A stretch of 64,000 nucleotides of DNA from Candidatus Rifleibacterium amylolyticum (GCA_009917695.1 JAACJG010000006.1:1-64000); one strand, 5' to 3'; positions 8,090-17,543 are shown, counted from the stretch's first letter. A program made the numbers and translations. The notes: generated by a model not told the origin, from the letters alone.

Positions 8090-8118
8090 ATCTTACTAAC
8101 TGCCTGTTTTTTTGTCAA
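8090..8118 (-). promoter_or_regulatory. Sigma70 promoter for the HAMP gene
   Basis: On the minus strand TTGACA (8118-8113), a 17-nt spacer and TAAGAT (8095-8090). The predicted start is near 8083, leaving a leader of about 38 nt that contains the AGGAGG of the TTG-initiated HAMP gene. Confidence 0.8.
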
Positions 8119-8272
8119 TGTAATACGACAGCTGATTTCTACAAAAGCTCATTCACAGTTGCCATCCTGAATAAAGCCCATCGCCTCAGAAAGCGAATCA
8201 ATCTATGAATCATTATCCAAAGAATGGCAGCGGGAGGTAAAAAAACAGACGTTCTTTGCCGAGTTGGATAAC

Positions 8273-8674
8273 ATGAAAAAACGTCTCTGCAAATTTTTAC
8301 CAATACTGTTACTGGCGTTGATGACTGCCGGATGCGAAAGCAGCAGCAGCAAAAACCCGACAACCGCTGATACCAGCTATTTTCAGACCGGCATCGCCTC
8401 ATGGTATGGTGCCGAGTATCAGGGAAGCCCAACTGCTTCCGGAGAACGTTTCGACCGCAACGCCATGACCGCAGCCCACAAAGAACTGCCTTTTGATACC
8501 TGGGTTCAGGTATACAACCTCGAAAACGGGCGCAAGGTCAGAGTGCGCATCAACGATCGCGGACCATTCGTCGAAGGGCGCATAATCGATCTTTCAGAAA
8601 AAGCCGCCGATGAGCTTGGCATGAAAATAGCCGGCCTGGCTCAGGTCGGCATTGAAATAGTTTCGGGGCCGTGA
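8273..8674 (+). CDS. rlpA: RlpA-like septal ring lipoprotein (DPBB domain)
   Basis: A signal sequence ending 'LMTAGC' gives a likely lipidated cysteine. After a serine-rich linker comes a double-psi beta-barrel: 'GIASWYGAEYQGSPTASGE', 'NAMTAAHKELPFDTWVQV', 'VRVRINDRGPFVEGRIIDLS'. This matches the RlpA core that cleaves or binds denuded peptidoglycan glycans. The SPOR domain of E. coli RlpA is absent, as in many short homologues. I choose the ATG at 8273 over a TTG at 8264 because the positive MKKR then begins the signal. The 3' end nearly touches the convergent gene at 8679. Confidence 0.88.
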   Translation: MKKRLCKFLPILLLALMTAGCESSSSKNPTTADTSYFQTGIASWYGAEYQGSPTASGERFDRNAMTAAHKELPFDTWVQVYNLENGRKVRVRINDRGPFVEGRIIDLSEKAADELGMKIAGLAQVGIEIVSGP

Positions 8675-8678
8675 CGGC

Positions 8679-9131
8679 TCAGAGCTGGTTGTCTTCGTCG
8701 CCCTTCGCAGTATAGCGCTGATTTTCGTAAATCGCCCAGCCAGTCATGCGCCCGCTTTTGCCCTTATAGGGAGCGTAAACATGGCCGCCGCGATGATCAT
8801 ATATATACTGTCCATAGAACTGCACGAGACGACCGACATCAAATCTGATCGTTTCTGAACCAGTTATATTATAGGTAAAATCAAATTCGGCCAGATTGTC
8901 GCGGGTTTTAATGCGACAACTGACGGAATCGGTTGCTACCTGCGGATAAACCTGCACAATATTGCCGCCGTCGCGTACTTCTGCTTCTGGCAGTTTCTGT
9001 TCAAAAGCAGCTGCTACGGTAAGATCCTGGCTGAAATAATTGGCCAGGATAAAAATGGTGAAAACAACTATTGGTATGGCAACGAGAATGGCTTTGTCCT
9101 GCCACGTCAATTCTGGTGGTCGTTTGCTCAC
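8679..9131 (-). CDS. Membrane-anchored protein, possibly DUF3465-like
   Basis: A 150-residue protein with one N-terminal membrane helix (residues 14-30) and an extracytoplasmic domain. The core 'GNIVQVYPQ', 'VGRLVQFYGQYIYDHRGGHV' and 'GRMTGWAIYENQRYTA' has the layout I associate with DUF3465 (OB-like fold: a G-D/R-x-V-x-F-Y-G-x-Y segment, a GG-x-H-like turn, a terminal G-W-I-x-x-x-x-x-x-Y). That assignment is from memory of the pattern and is tentative. The start is GTG with GGGAG 9 nt upstream. Confidence 0.6.
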   Translation of the reverse strand: MSKRPPELTWQDKAILVAIPIVVFTIFILANYFSQDLTVAAAFEQKLPEAEVRDGGNIVQVYPQVATDSVSCRIKTRDNLAEFDFTYNITGSETIRFDVGRLVQFYGQYIYDHRGGHVYAPYKGKSGRMTGWAIYENQRYTAKGDEDNQL

Positions 9132-9339
9132 AGATCATGACTCCCTGTGTGTATGCATGTTTCGAAAAAAACAATAGCACAACTTTACGGCCGGCGTCCA
9201 TTGCCAAAGATATTTTTTTTACTGCTAAACAATCGCTGCCCGGATGTCGATTCATTTACTACGGCATAACGAAGGAATTCATGGACGGGTTCCTGACAAA
9301 CCAAAATTTCCGAAACGCCGGAACTGCAAGGAGCGCAAC

Positions 9340-11124
9340 GTGTGGAATAATCTTAGGGCAAGACATTATTCGGTTCTGATACTGTTGGCCATTGTGGCTC
9401 TCGAAACTTCTGCCATCGCTATCGACAAATTCATCAACCACGAAAGCGAAACGGCATTCAGCATCGAAAGCCCATTTCAGAACAATGCATTTATCGAAAG
9501 CTTCAAAACCGCTGAAGCCAGCAATGCCGTTTCTGTCAAAATCAGCAGCACAAAAAGATCCACACCTGCTGTCGCTGCTGTCGTTGCCAGCGTTCCGGCA
9601 AAAGAAGCCGTGCCGGTAAAAAATGCAGCTGAGGAAGCGAAAACCCGTTCTGTATCAGCTGAATTCGTAGCTGCGGCCGGTGAAAAAGACGGTTTCGAAC
9701 GTTATATCGAATATTCTGTTCAGGCCGGCGATTCACTCTACAACATAGCCGCGCAGTTCGGTTCAGCCGCAGACCTTATTAAAAAGGCCAACCAGCTCGA
9801 AGACAAACACGTCATCAAGACCGGACAGACGCTCAAAGTTCCTCTCCCGGCCAGCGAAATGCTATACACTGTGCGCCCTGGCGACTCTCTCTCGAAGATT
9901 GCCAGTCGCTTCAGAATCCCTCTCAAATCTCTGATCGAAGAAAACAACCTCAAGTCACACATGTTGATGGCCGACCAGCAGATCAGAATTCCGATTAAGG
10001 GCGTTAAATCAGATCTCAAAATGGTCAAGGAAGACAGTCTGTCAGCAAAAGCCCCGGAAAAGCTCGAAATGATCAGAGAAAACAAAGTTCAGCTGGTTCC
10101 TGAAAAGAAGCTGGAAATGATAGGCATCGAAAAGCTACAGATGGCCAAGGCACCTGCCATCAAAACTAATATTGAATTCAGCGAAAAAGATCTTCTCAAA
10201 TCTCCTCCGGTAGTCGCCAGCAAAGTGGTCAGCAGCGTAAAACCCGCAGCCGAAACTGCTGTTACGAAGGCCGAACCCCAAAAGGTTGAAACACCTGTAA
10301 ATACCGACAAAGAAACGGCAGCAAAAGCTGCTGCAACAGATGAAGATGCGCAGAAGTCAGTTACCTATACTGTAGCCAAAGGTGACAGCCTGCTCAAGAT
10401 CGCACACCGCTACAATACAACTGTAGCCCAGATTCAGCAGGACAATGAGATGAACGGCACCATGGTTAAAGTCGGCCAGGAAATCAAGGTTTCTCCGAAC
10501 AAAAAACTTTATCGTCTGGTCAAAACCGAAAAGACAACTCCCGAAAAGAAAGTTACCCTGGTAAGCCACAAGGTCAGATCAGGTGAATCGCTCTCGCTTA
10601 TCGCCAGAAAATACCAGACTACAATCAGCGCGATTGTTGCAGAAAATAACATGAGCAATACTGTGGTCATGGCTGGTCAGATCCTTAAGGTTCCAACTCA
10701 GGGTCGATATAATGTTGCACAGAGCAGCAAAGCAGTGCGCGCCTCCTGGAAAATGCCGGTTCGTGGTCGGCTGTCAGACAAATACGGTTGGCGCAAGCAC
10801 CCGGTATACCGCAAACGCCTTTTCCACGCTGGTATTGATATAGCAGCACCGAAAGGCACTCCGATTGCAGCCGTTCAGAGCGGTAAGGTTATCTACGCTG
10901 GCCGTCGCTCTGGCTATGGCAACCTGGTGATCGTAAGCCATGCCAATGGAATGTCTACTCGATACGCACACTGCAGCAGCATTCTGGTTAAAAAGGGCCA
11001 GAACGTCAGAGCCGGACAGTTGATCGCCAAGGTCGGCGCTACCGGCGTTGCAACCGGCAATCACCTGCACTTTGAAATAAGAAAGAATGGCAAAACCCAG
11101 AACCCTCTTACCTACCTCAACTAG
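9340..11124 (+). CDS. LysM-repeat M23 peptidoglycan endopeptidase
   Basis: I place the start at GTG 9340, with AAGGAG 6 nt upstream. The longer open frame from 9244 would put 32 charged residues ahead of the membrane helix ('SVLILLAIVALETSAIAI'). Four LysM domains follow, two adjacent, then two after a long Lys/Ala/Glu-rich linker; each has the 'Y-x-V-x-x-G-D/E-S-L-x-x-I-A' signature. The C-terminal LytM/M23 domain is catalytically complete: 'HAGIDIAAP' supplies His and Asp, and 'HLHFEIRKNG' supplies the HxH. It should bind and cleave cell-wall peptide crosslinks or act as a NlpD/EnvC-like amidase activator; the intact zinc site favours catalysis. Confidence 0.93.
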   Translation: MWNNLRARHYSVLILLAIVALETSAIAIDKFINHESETAFSIESPFQNNAFIESFKTAEASNAVSVKISSTKRSTPAVAAVVASVPAKEAVPVKNAAEEAKTRSVSAEFVAAAGEKDGFERYIEYSVQAGDSLYNIAAQFGSAADLIKKANQLEDKHVIKTGQTLKVPLPASEMLYTVRPGDSLSKIASRFRIPLKSLIEENNLKSHMLMADQQIRIPIKGVKSDLKMVKEDSLSAKAPEKLEMIRENKVQLVPEKKLEMIGIEKLQMAKAPAIKTNIEFSEKDLLKSPPVVASKVVSSVKPAAETAVTKAEPQKVETPVNTDKETAAKAAATDEDAQKSVTYTVAKGDSLLKIAHRYNTTVAQIQQDNEMNGTMVKVGQEIKVSPNKKLYRLVKTEKTTPEKKVTLVSHKVRSGESLSLIARKYQTTISAIVAENNMSNTVVMAGQILKVPTQGRYNVAQSSKAVRASWKMPVRGRLSDKYGWRKHPVYRKRLFHAGIDIAAPKGTPIAAVQSGKVIYAGRRSGYGNLVIVSHANGMSTRYAHCSSILVKKGQNVRAGQLIAKVGATGVATGNHLHFEIRKNGKTQNPLTYLN

Positions 11125-11160
11125 TTACAGGAAAGTGTCCTTGAACAAAATTCGCACATA

Positions 11161-13023
11161 ATGAAATATTCCGCCAGAAAACATCTACTGCTTCTGGCGG
11201 TTTTTCTGCTCTTAACCGGAAGCGGATTTACCGCCGGCATAAGCAAAGAGAGAACCGGACGTTACGCCGACAACAGGGAACGTCCGGATTCGTCGTCATC
11301 GGCGGATGCAGGCTACTTCAATCCGCTGGCAATCCCAGAGCTGCAACCTCCACCAGAAAAACCGGTCATTGCCGTTGACACTGGCGTTACCACTGCATCT
11401 GACCCGCGCTTTGGTGCGGTCACCAATCCGCATCGTGAGATGTTCGTGCCAGCCTCGGAGATGCGACCGCCGGCACCGGCAATGAGCATACCAGTTCTCG
11501 ATCGCCGTGAACCCGACCGCTACGACCTCAACGAATGGGAAGAAAAACGGGTATTCAGCTCCAATCTTTATACTGATTCGAGTTTTTATGTAACCAGAGT
11601 CGATGGTGATGAGCACCTCTCTTCACGTGATCAGGGCGAATTTTATGAGACCAACTATCGTTACGAGATGTTTTCGACCAGACAGAACGGCGACTCGCTC
11701 GAAGTAATTCTCGATACCACTTACAGTAACGACCGGCGACCTTATCGTCATGGCTTTCTGGTTAATCAGGCCAGCGTCGATTCGCGCACACGCAGGTCAC
11801 GGCTGGTACTCGGGCATTCTTTCCCTGAGATGTCAGAGTATTCGATGACCCAGAGCGTCCTTGGCTTTTATGGCGTGCAAAAATTCGATTATACCAGCGT
11901 CAGCGGTTTCACTGGCTATTATGCCAATGAACGCGAAGATCTCGACAACCCTCGCTATATTGCCGGACTCAGACTCGAGCATGCCCGTGACAATTCGTTG
12001 AAGGTTGGTCTGAATGTGGTCGGCACTGAAGACGGCCGCGACAACGCGGCGGCGTCTGATGAACTGCCGAGTATGACCAACCGCGTCTATTCGGTCGATA
12101 TCGATATGCGCCCTACCGAAAACATCTTCGTAAATGCTGAGATTGCGCAAAGCGACACCAATTTTGACAAACGCGATGGCCCGGGTGAGCAGAAAGGTGA
12201 TGCTTACCGGTTCAAAACTGGCTACGAACGTGAAAACTATAATGTCGAAGCCGGTTTCGAACAGGGAGATACCAGCTTCATTTCTCCGCTGGGCATGACT
12301 CCCCGCGATGAACGCGCTTATTTTGCGCGATTTTACTACGAGCTCAACCGTTATGTCAGTACCCGGCTGAGTCAGCGTATTGCTCGCGACAATCTGGCTA
12401 ATTACCAGCGTTCGACCATTTACCGCGAACAACCTGAACTTCAGGTAACGGTTCGCCCGAGCGAATATTACAAAGATTTGCGTGTCGATTTCTATTACCA
12501 GCCTCTGCACGAATATTCTGAAGCCAAAGGGTTCATGGATCGTTACCGGGATCTGCTCTGGGTCGAGATGAACCAGCGGGCCGGCGAATTTGCCTACTAC
12601 CTTGGTCTGACGCAGACTATCGACAAAGATGACATCAACGTTCTCAACGATCGCGATATACAGCGCTACGACTTCACTCTTACCTGGGAATACAGCAAGC
12701 TGCAAAAAGTATACAGCTCATACTCTCTCGAAAAACTCAGCTATAAAAGAGCCGGCGGCATGGATCAAACCACCTGGATCGGCTTTGGCGGCAGCTCACG
12801 CTTTCATGACAACATTCTGATCAGTCTCGACTATCTGCGCGAAAACGTAGATCCGATAACGGTAAGTTCGAATCACGACCGCCTGAATCTTTCGCTGACA
12901 CGCGAATACAGTGCCACTGCCCGCCTGATTCTCGATCTCGAAGGCAATCGCAGCAGCTATGAAAACGACAATGGCGAAGTCAACGATTACACTGCGCGAT
13001 TACGCTATCTGAAGGCATTCTGA
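11161..13023 (+). CDS. Putative outer-membrane beta-barrel protein
   Basis: The 620-residue protein has a signal peptide ('LLLLAVFLLLTGSGFTAG'), then a proline-rich, probably disordered region to about residue 120. After that come about 480 residues of alternating polar/hydrophobic strands rich in Tyr, Arg, Asp and Asn, ending in aromatic 'LRYLKAF'. A C-terminal Phe after an amphipathic strand is the usual barrel-assembly signal. No homologue family was recognised. The stop codon overlaps the next ATG by one base, so it is cotranslated with the FecR/carboxypeptidase-regulatory-like protein and the FN3 lipoprotein. A transport or surface-display role is inferred from this context. Confidence 0.7.
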   Translation: MKYSARKHLLLLAVFLLLTGSGFTAGISKERTGRYADNRERPDSSSSADAGYFNPLAIPELQPPPEKPVIAVDTGVTTASDPRFGAVTNPHREMFVPASEMRPPAPAMSIPVLDRREPDRYDLNEWEEKRVFSSNLYTDSSFYVTRVDGDEHLSSRDQGEFYETNYRYEMFSTRQNGDSLEVILDTTYSNDRRPYRHGFLVNQASVDSRTRRSRLVLGHSFPEMSEYSMTQSVLGFYGVQKFDYTSVSGFTGYYANEREDLDNPRYIAGLRLEHARDNSLKVGLNVVGTEDGRDNAAASDELPSMTNRVYSVDIDMRPTENIFVNAEIAQSDTNFDKRDGPGEQKGDAYRFKTGYERENYNVEAGFEQGDTSFISPLGMTPRDERAYFARFYYELNRYVSTRLSQRIARDNLANYQRSTIYREQPELQVTVRPSEYYKDLRVDFYYQPLHEYSEAKGFMDRYRDLLWVEMNQRAGEFAYYLGLTQTIDKDDINVLNDRDIQRYDFTLTWEYSKLQKVYSSYSLEKLSYKRAGGMDQTTWIGFGGSSRFHDNILISLDYLRENVDPITVSSNHDRLNLSLTREYSATARLILDLEGNRSSYENDNGEVNDYTARLRYLKAF

Positions 13024-14681
13024 TGAATATGAAAAAACTCACATCAATTCTGGTTCTGGTCTGTGCCTTCATCGGCCTGAGCTCTGCACTGCATGCCGGA
13101 GCCCGAGGTGTCATGCCAAACACACTTGCCGGGCACAGCTTTGTCAAAGATCAGCTGACGGTTATGATGGTCGATGGTCCATGCTTTCATCGCAGTATGC
13201 ATGATGCCGGCTGGCTGCCGATTGAACAGGGCCAGAGCCTCCGTCATAACGACTCGATACGCACCGGCTCGCATGGTTATATGATACTGGCCTGGGCCGC
13301 CGATAATATGATCATGGTAAAGCCTTCCTCAGGCATTAGAATTGCAATGCAGCCTCAGTCTGTCCCGCAGCTTTCACTACAGCTGCACCGTGCCGAAATA
13401 ATGCTGTCAGCTCGCGACTCGGGTCTTATCGAAATAGTTGGCCGGCATGGTGTGCTTATGGTTAACCATGGCGAAAGCAGCTTTATCAGCAACCCTGAAC
13501 ACGACGTCATCAGAGCGGTAAAAGGTCAGGCAGCGTTCAGACTTACCGGAAACGCAGAACCGACTATGATTCCCGAAAGCTACAGTCTCGAAATCAATAG
13601 CGATGGCAGTGCAATACCTCTGGTAATGTTCGATCCTCAGTCAGAATACGAATCGTTCAGGCGCTTTAAAAGCTGGCTTAACCGATTCGACAGTATACAT
13701 CGACGGGTAAGCCGCGAAGTCGATTACCAGGTCGACTCAGTTCGTGTTAACGGCAATTTTCTCAGCAGCATGGGACAGGATCAAAACGGCTTTTACATTG
13801 TCAGTACTAAAGATGGTCGCATTCCGGCCAGCCTGCATCTGCAACTCAAAATCACACCTTATCCCAAACCAGAAGACCGCTTTGAACTGTATCTGGGCAA
13901 AGATCTCGTCTACGCCATTCGCGAAGGCCGCGACGGCTACCATGAGGTCAACTTCGCGCCGCCTTCGATGCCCGATGTTCTGCTCAGCATACAGGCTGTA
14001 GATTCGCTCGACCGCCGCATAAGCATTTTCAAGGCAGGCCTGGCTCTTGAGAATAAAAAGATAAGAGAGTCCAAGGCCCGACAGTTCTGCAAAAATCTCA
14101 GCGATGCCTTCAGTCGGCGCGACCAGATCTGGCTGCGCAACTGTATATCGCGTGATTACCGTGACTGGCAGGGCAACACCTGGTTCGACTTCATCAATAT
14201 GGCAGAGGACACTCTGCGCCGCTATCGTGACGTCAGACTGACCCTGCATCCTTTCAGATTCGAAATCAGCGGCGGCAACACCATTGTTCATCTCAATTAC
14301 CGCATGTCAGCTCTTACCGCTGACTGGAATTTCAGATACGAGGATCGCGGCAGTGAAGTAATCACACTGCGCCCCGAAGATGGCGAAATGCGACTGTATT
14401 CAAAAACTGCCGGCATGTTCTTTAATCGCCTGAAAGTGGCCGTCGATCTGCGTCAGGGTATTGTTCGTGGCAGGATCACTGATGAACGCACCAAACGCCC
14501 AGTTTCGGGGGTCAGCGTAACCGTTCGCAACACGAATTATCATACAACTACAGATTCTATGGGTGAATACGTGATTTACAACATGAATCCCGGCACCTAC
14601 GATCTGCGTTTTCACAAGAATGGTTATGGCGAACTTACGGCGACCAGAGTCACCGTAAAGCCGGCAGGAGAACAATTCTGA
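13023..14681 (+). CDS. Secreted FecR-like protein with carboxypeptidase-regulatory-like domain
   Basis: The 552-residue protein has a signal peptide ending 'LHAGA'. Residues 30-200 look like a divergent FecR domain ('WLPIEQGQSLRHNDSIRTGS', 'ADNMIMVKPSSGIRI'). The middle (about 345-460) has the helix-plus-sheet pattern of an NTF2/SnoaL-like fold ('FSRRDQIWLRNCISRDYRDW', 'INMAEDTLRRYRDVRLTL'). The C-terminus is a carboxypeptidase-regulatory-like beta-sandwich ('VRGRITDERTKRPVSGVSVT', 'DSMGEYVIYNMNPGTYDLRF'). It overlaps both neighbours by one base (TGATG), giving strict coupling. It may be a periplasmic scaffold for the barrel and lipoprotein. The C-terminal domain call is firm, the others are tentative. 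Confidence 0.75.
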   Translation: MNMKKLTSILVLVCAFIGLSSALHAGARGVMPNTLAGHSFVKDQLTVMMVDGPCFHRSMHDAGWLPIEQGQSLRHNDSIRTGSHGYMILAWAADNMIMVKPSSGIRIAMQPQSVPQLSLQLHRAEIMLSARDSGLIEIVGRHGVLMVNHGESSFISNPEHDVIRAVKGQAAFRLTGNAEPTMIPESYSLEINSDGSAIPLVMFDPQSEYESFRRFKSWLNRFDSIHRRVSREVDYQVDSVRVNGNFLSSMGQDQNGFYIVSTKDGRIPASLHLQLKITPYPKPEDRFELYLGKDLVYAIREGRDGYHEVNFAPPSMPDVLLSIQAVDSLDRRISIFKAGLALENKKIRESKARQFCKNLSDAFSRRDQIWLRNCISRDYRDWQGNTWFDFINMAEDTLRRYRDVRLTLHPFRFEISGGNTIVHLNYRMSALTADWNFRYEDRGSEVITLRPEDGEMRLYSKTAGMFFNRLKVAVDLRQGIVRGRITDERTKRPVSGVSVTVRNTNYHTTTDSMGEYVIYNMNPGTYDLRFHKNGYGELTATRVTVKPAGEQF

Positions 14682-15307
14682 TGTACAAAACCAGACCTCA
14701 AACAGTTATAACGGCAATGTTCCTGGCTCTGCTCGTCGTCGCATCATTACAGGGCTGTCTTTCCAGCCACGGCGACTCTGCCGACGGCAGCGGCGTCATT
14801 TCAGGCCAGTTCAGAGCAGCAGCCAACATGCAGATTCTTGCCAGCAATGGCGACTCCGAAGTCTCTATTCCTGTCGACAGCGAAGGCCGCTTTTCGGCCC
14901 GGGTGGCTGGCGGTCTCTACAATCTCTATATGCAGGCTGCCGATGGCACTGTCACGCTGATCCGGCGCGACGTTCAGGTCGACAATAACATGACAGTTAC
15001 CGTTCTTGACACCGATATAGTGCCGATTCCTCAGGTTGTCTCAGTTGCAGTGCCGCTTGTCTATTCGACTTCGGCGACAATCGAGTGGGAAACCGATATT
15101 GAGTCAGACGGTTACGTAGAATTCGGCAATAACGAACTTTACGGCTATTCAAGCTATGCCACAACCGAGCTTAAAAAGCGGCATCGCATACAACTCTACA
15201 ATCTTCTGCCGGCAACAACCTATCATTTCAGAGTGGTAGCCAGCCGCTACAATCTTGAATCTGCCCGCAGCATTTCCCGCAATTTCACCTTCACAACTGA
15301 GCCATGA
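14681..15307 (+). CDS. Lipoprotein with fibronectin type III-like domain
   Basis: The N-terminus has a lipobox ('VVASLQGC'), then a small carboxypeptidase-regulatory-like module ('SVISGQFRAAAN'-type strands, 'VDSEGRFSARVAGGLYNLYM'). The C-terminal 95 residues form a fibronectin III or purple-acid-phosphatase N-terminal-like domain: 'SATIEWETDIESDGYVEFGN', 'HRIQLYNLLPATTYHFRVVA'. The gene is third in the 11161-15307 operon, overlapping the previous stop by one base. It is likely a surface- or periplasm-anchored partner of the barrel. No catalytic residues are seen. A weak terminator follows. Confidence 0.8.
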   Translation: MYKTRPQTVITAMFLALLVVASLQGCLSSHGDSADGSGVISGQFRAAANMQILASNGDSEVSIPVDSEGRFSARVAGGLYNLYMQAADGTVTLIRRDVQVDNNMTVTVLDTDIVPIPQVVSVAVPLVYSTSATIEWETDIESDGYVEFGNNELYGYSSYATTELKKRHRIQLYNLLPATTYHFRVVASRYNLESARSISRNFTFTTEP

Positions 15308-15338
15308 GCGCGCGTTAATGCGCTGAGCCTTTTTTGAC
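15307..15338 (+). terminator. Possible terminator after the surface operon
   Basis: A short GC-rich inverted repeat (AGCGC...GCGCT) is followed by a run of six Ts just before 15338. The stem is short, so efficiency is uncertain. Confidence 0.4.
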
Positions 15339-15372
15339 GATAGTTATGTTAACTATTTCTGGAGGCAAACGC

Positions 15373-16746
15373 ATGAATGCTTTTTTTGTTGGAATCGGCG
15401 GCATGGGGATGAGCGGCCTCGCCAAAATACTGCACAACGCAGGCTTTCAGGTAGCCGGTTCTGATCGCAATCTCGACGGTGATTACTGCCGTCGTCTGCG
15501 GGAAATCGGAGTCAAACTGTATCTGCAGGATGGCAACGGACCACAGCAGTTCATGCAGGAAACCGGCCTCAAATCCAATGAATTCAAAGTCGTCAAATCA
15601 ACTGCGGTCGAAAATCAGGTGCCTGACATCATCGCCGCAGAGCGACTCGGAATCCAGCAGATAATGCGTTCTGACCTGCTTGCCATGATGTTCAACGAAA
15701 AGATGGGCATAGCCATCGGCGGCACTGCCGGTAAAACCACAACAACCGGCCTGGTGGCCTGGGTTCTCAAATACTGCGGACAAGAGCCCTCCTGTGCCGT
15801 CGGCGGCATCATTGCAGGTCTTGATACTAATGCCTTCAGAGGAATCGGGCCGCATTTCGTCATCGAAGCAGACGAATCAGACGGATCGATAGTTAAATAC
15901 CGACCCTGGCTCTCTCTTGTCACCAACATTTCACGCGATCACAAAAGCCTGCCTGAACTGCAGGAACTGTTCGGCACCTTTTTCGAGCACACCACCGGAT
16001 TCAGGCTGGTATGTTGCGAAAACGAACAGGCAATGCAGCTTGCCAGATCCTGTGACGACCCGGTTCAAACCTATGGTTTTTCTGAAAACGCTGACTGGCG
16101 AGCAGAAAGCATAGCAATCGACAATGACTCTGCCAGTTTCGAGGTCAAAGGCGTCAGGTTCACTATAAATATGCCCGGTGAACACAACATACTCAATACC
16201 CTGGCAGCAATTGCGACCGCCAGCATCTGCGGCATCGCCCTTGCTGACATTGCCGAAGCACTGCGCGCTTTCCCAGGCATGAAAAGACGCTACGAGAAGG
16301 TCGGAGTCGCCGCCGGCGTAACAGTAATCGATGATTTTGCCCACAACCCGGCTGAAATAGCGGCAGCTATCGCTACCGCACGCAAGGCGTCAAAACGCCG
16401 TTTCATTGTCTATCAGCCACATGGCTTCGGGCCGACAAGCTTTACCCGCGACGACCTGATCGATGTCTTCAGCCGGCTGGACAGCGATGAATTCCTCTTT
16501 ATCGACGATATCTATTATGGCGGCGGCACGGTAAGTCGTGACATAAGCTCTGAAGAAATCGTTAACTCAGTGCGGCAACGTTTTAAAAACGCCTGGTATA
16601 CCGGCAGCCGCGAAGAAATTGTGCGCCGAATCGCCAGTGAAGCCTGCAATGGAGATCTGGTGCTGGTCATGGGAGCACGCGACATTAACGCCATCTGCCA
16701 TCAGATTCTTGAACGCCTGCCAATGCAGAGGAACTGCGCTGCCTGA
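15373..16746 (+). CDS. Atypical MurC-like Mur ligase
   Basis: The start at ATG 15373 is fixed by GGAGG 7 nt upstream and by the N-terminal Rossmann motif 'FVGIGGMGMSGLA', which is MurC/Mpl-like. The ATP loop is 'GGTAGKTTTTG' (residues 116-126), where MurC has His in place of the Ala. 'VIEADESDGS' and the C-terminal 'VIDDFAHNPAEI' are conserved but also deviate (MurC: DDYxHHP). The central segment 'TNISRDHKSLPEL' is unusual. The family joins an amino acid or peptide to a carboxylated sugar nucleotide using ATP. No other cell-wall ligase genes are adjacent, so a non-MurC substrate is possible. The fold is certain, the substrate is not. Confidence 0.85.
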   Translation: MNAFFVGIGGMGMSGLAKILHNAGFQVAGSDRNLDGDYCRRLREIGVKLYLQDGNGPQQFMQETGLKSNEFKVVKSTAVENQVPDIIAAERLGIQQIMRSDLLAMMFNEKMGIAIGGTAGKTTTTGLVAWVLKYCGQEPSCAVGGIIAGLDTNAFRGIGPHFVIEADESDGSIVKYRPWLSLVTNISRDHKSLPELQELFGTFFEHTTGFRLVCCENEQAMQLARSCDDPVQTYGFSENADWRAESIAIDNDSASFEVKGVRFTINMPGEHNILNTLAAIATASICGIALADIAEALRAFPGMKRRYEKVGVAAGVTVIDDFAHNPAEIAAAIATARKASKRRFIVYQPHGFGPTSFTRDDLIDVFSRLDSDEFLFIDDIYYGGGTVSRDISSEEIVNSVRQRFKNAWYTGSREEIVRRIASEACNGDLVLVMGARDINAICHQILERLPMQRNCAA

Positions 16747-16841
16747 TCTTCGGCTGACAGCTGTAAAATACTGACTCTTGTGTTATCTTTGTAGTGCAAA
16801 GTTACAAAAAGTGCATACTGCTACAGGGAACACATTACTAC

Positions 16842-17522
16842 ATGAAAACCAGTCTTGTCATATCGCTGCCGCCTTCCAGTCTGCGTGCCGGCCTGATAGA
16901 AGCCCGCGGCGTCACCGTAAAACCTTCGTCACCTGAATATCGCGAACGTATAAATTCTGACATCAGAAGATTTCTCTCGCCCGACTGCATTTACCCCGAT
17001 CACATGCAGAAAGGCATCAGAAGTCTGCTGAAAACTTTCGGCTTTCACCCTTCCGGGCGCAGTCGGCCAGCTTCTGAATTTTTGTTCAAAGATCTGCAAA
17101 ACCGTGGCGGCTTCAATTTCATCAACAATGTCGTCGATATCAACAACCATCTCTCACTGATAACTCATCTGCCGGTCAGCACTTTCGACCTCGACAAATC
17201 AGGATACGAACTCTGTCTGCGCGTAGGCTTCGACGATGAATCTTATGTATTCAACCGCGAGGGACAGATTCTGTCACTGAAAAAACTTCTGGTGGTCGCC
17301 AGACATGGCGGAGATAACGCTGCCATCGGCAGTCCGGTTAAAGATTCACAGGCTACCAAAGTTTTTGAAGAAACGACAGACATTGCCGTCATCGTTTACA
17401 GTTCTGGCAACATCACTTCAGAAGAAGACATGCAGCGCCTGCTCGAGCGCTACATGCTGCTTCTCAAAAAAGAAACTGGCGCTGAGTCACTCGAAAGCGC
17501 TATACTTAATGCAGTTCCTTAA
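16842..17522 (+). CDS. B3/B4 tRNA-binding-domain protein (PheT-like)
   Basis: The protein resembles the stand-alone B3/B4 domain related to the phenylalanyl-tRNA synthetase beta chain. Its core contains 'GRSRPASEFLFKDLQNRG', 'NFINNVVDINNHLSL' and 'LPVSTFDLDKSGYELCLRVG', in the order expected for that fold (R-x-R-P-x-S-E, V-D-x-N-N, D-L-D-K). Such proteins are suspected of editing mischarged tRNA or binding amino acids, but function is rarely proven. I use the ATG at 16842; the open frame from 16794 would add 16 residues without family support. The next lipoprotein gene begins 21 nt after the stop. Confidence 0.8.
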   Translation: MKTSLVISLPPSSLRAGLIEARGVTVKPSSPEYRERINSDIRRFLSPDCIYPDHMQKGIRSLLKTFGFHPSGRSRPASEFLFKDLQNRGGFNFINNVVDINNHLSLITHLPVSTFDLDKSGYELCLRVGFDDESYVFNREGQILSLKKLLVVARHGGDNAAIGSPVKDSQATKVFEETTDIAVIVYSSGNITSEEDMQRLLERYMLLLKKETGAESLESAILNAVP

Positions 17523-17543
17523 ATGAGGAAATGGAGGAATATC

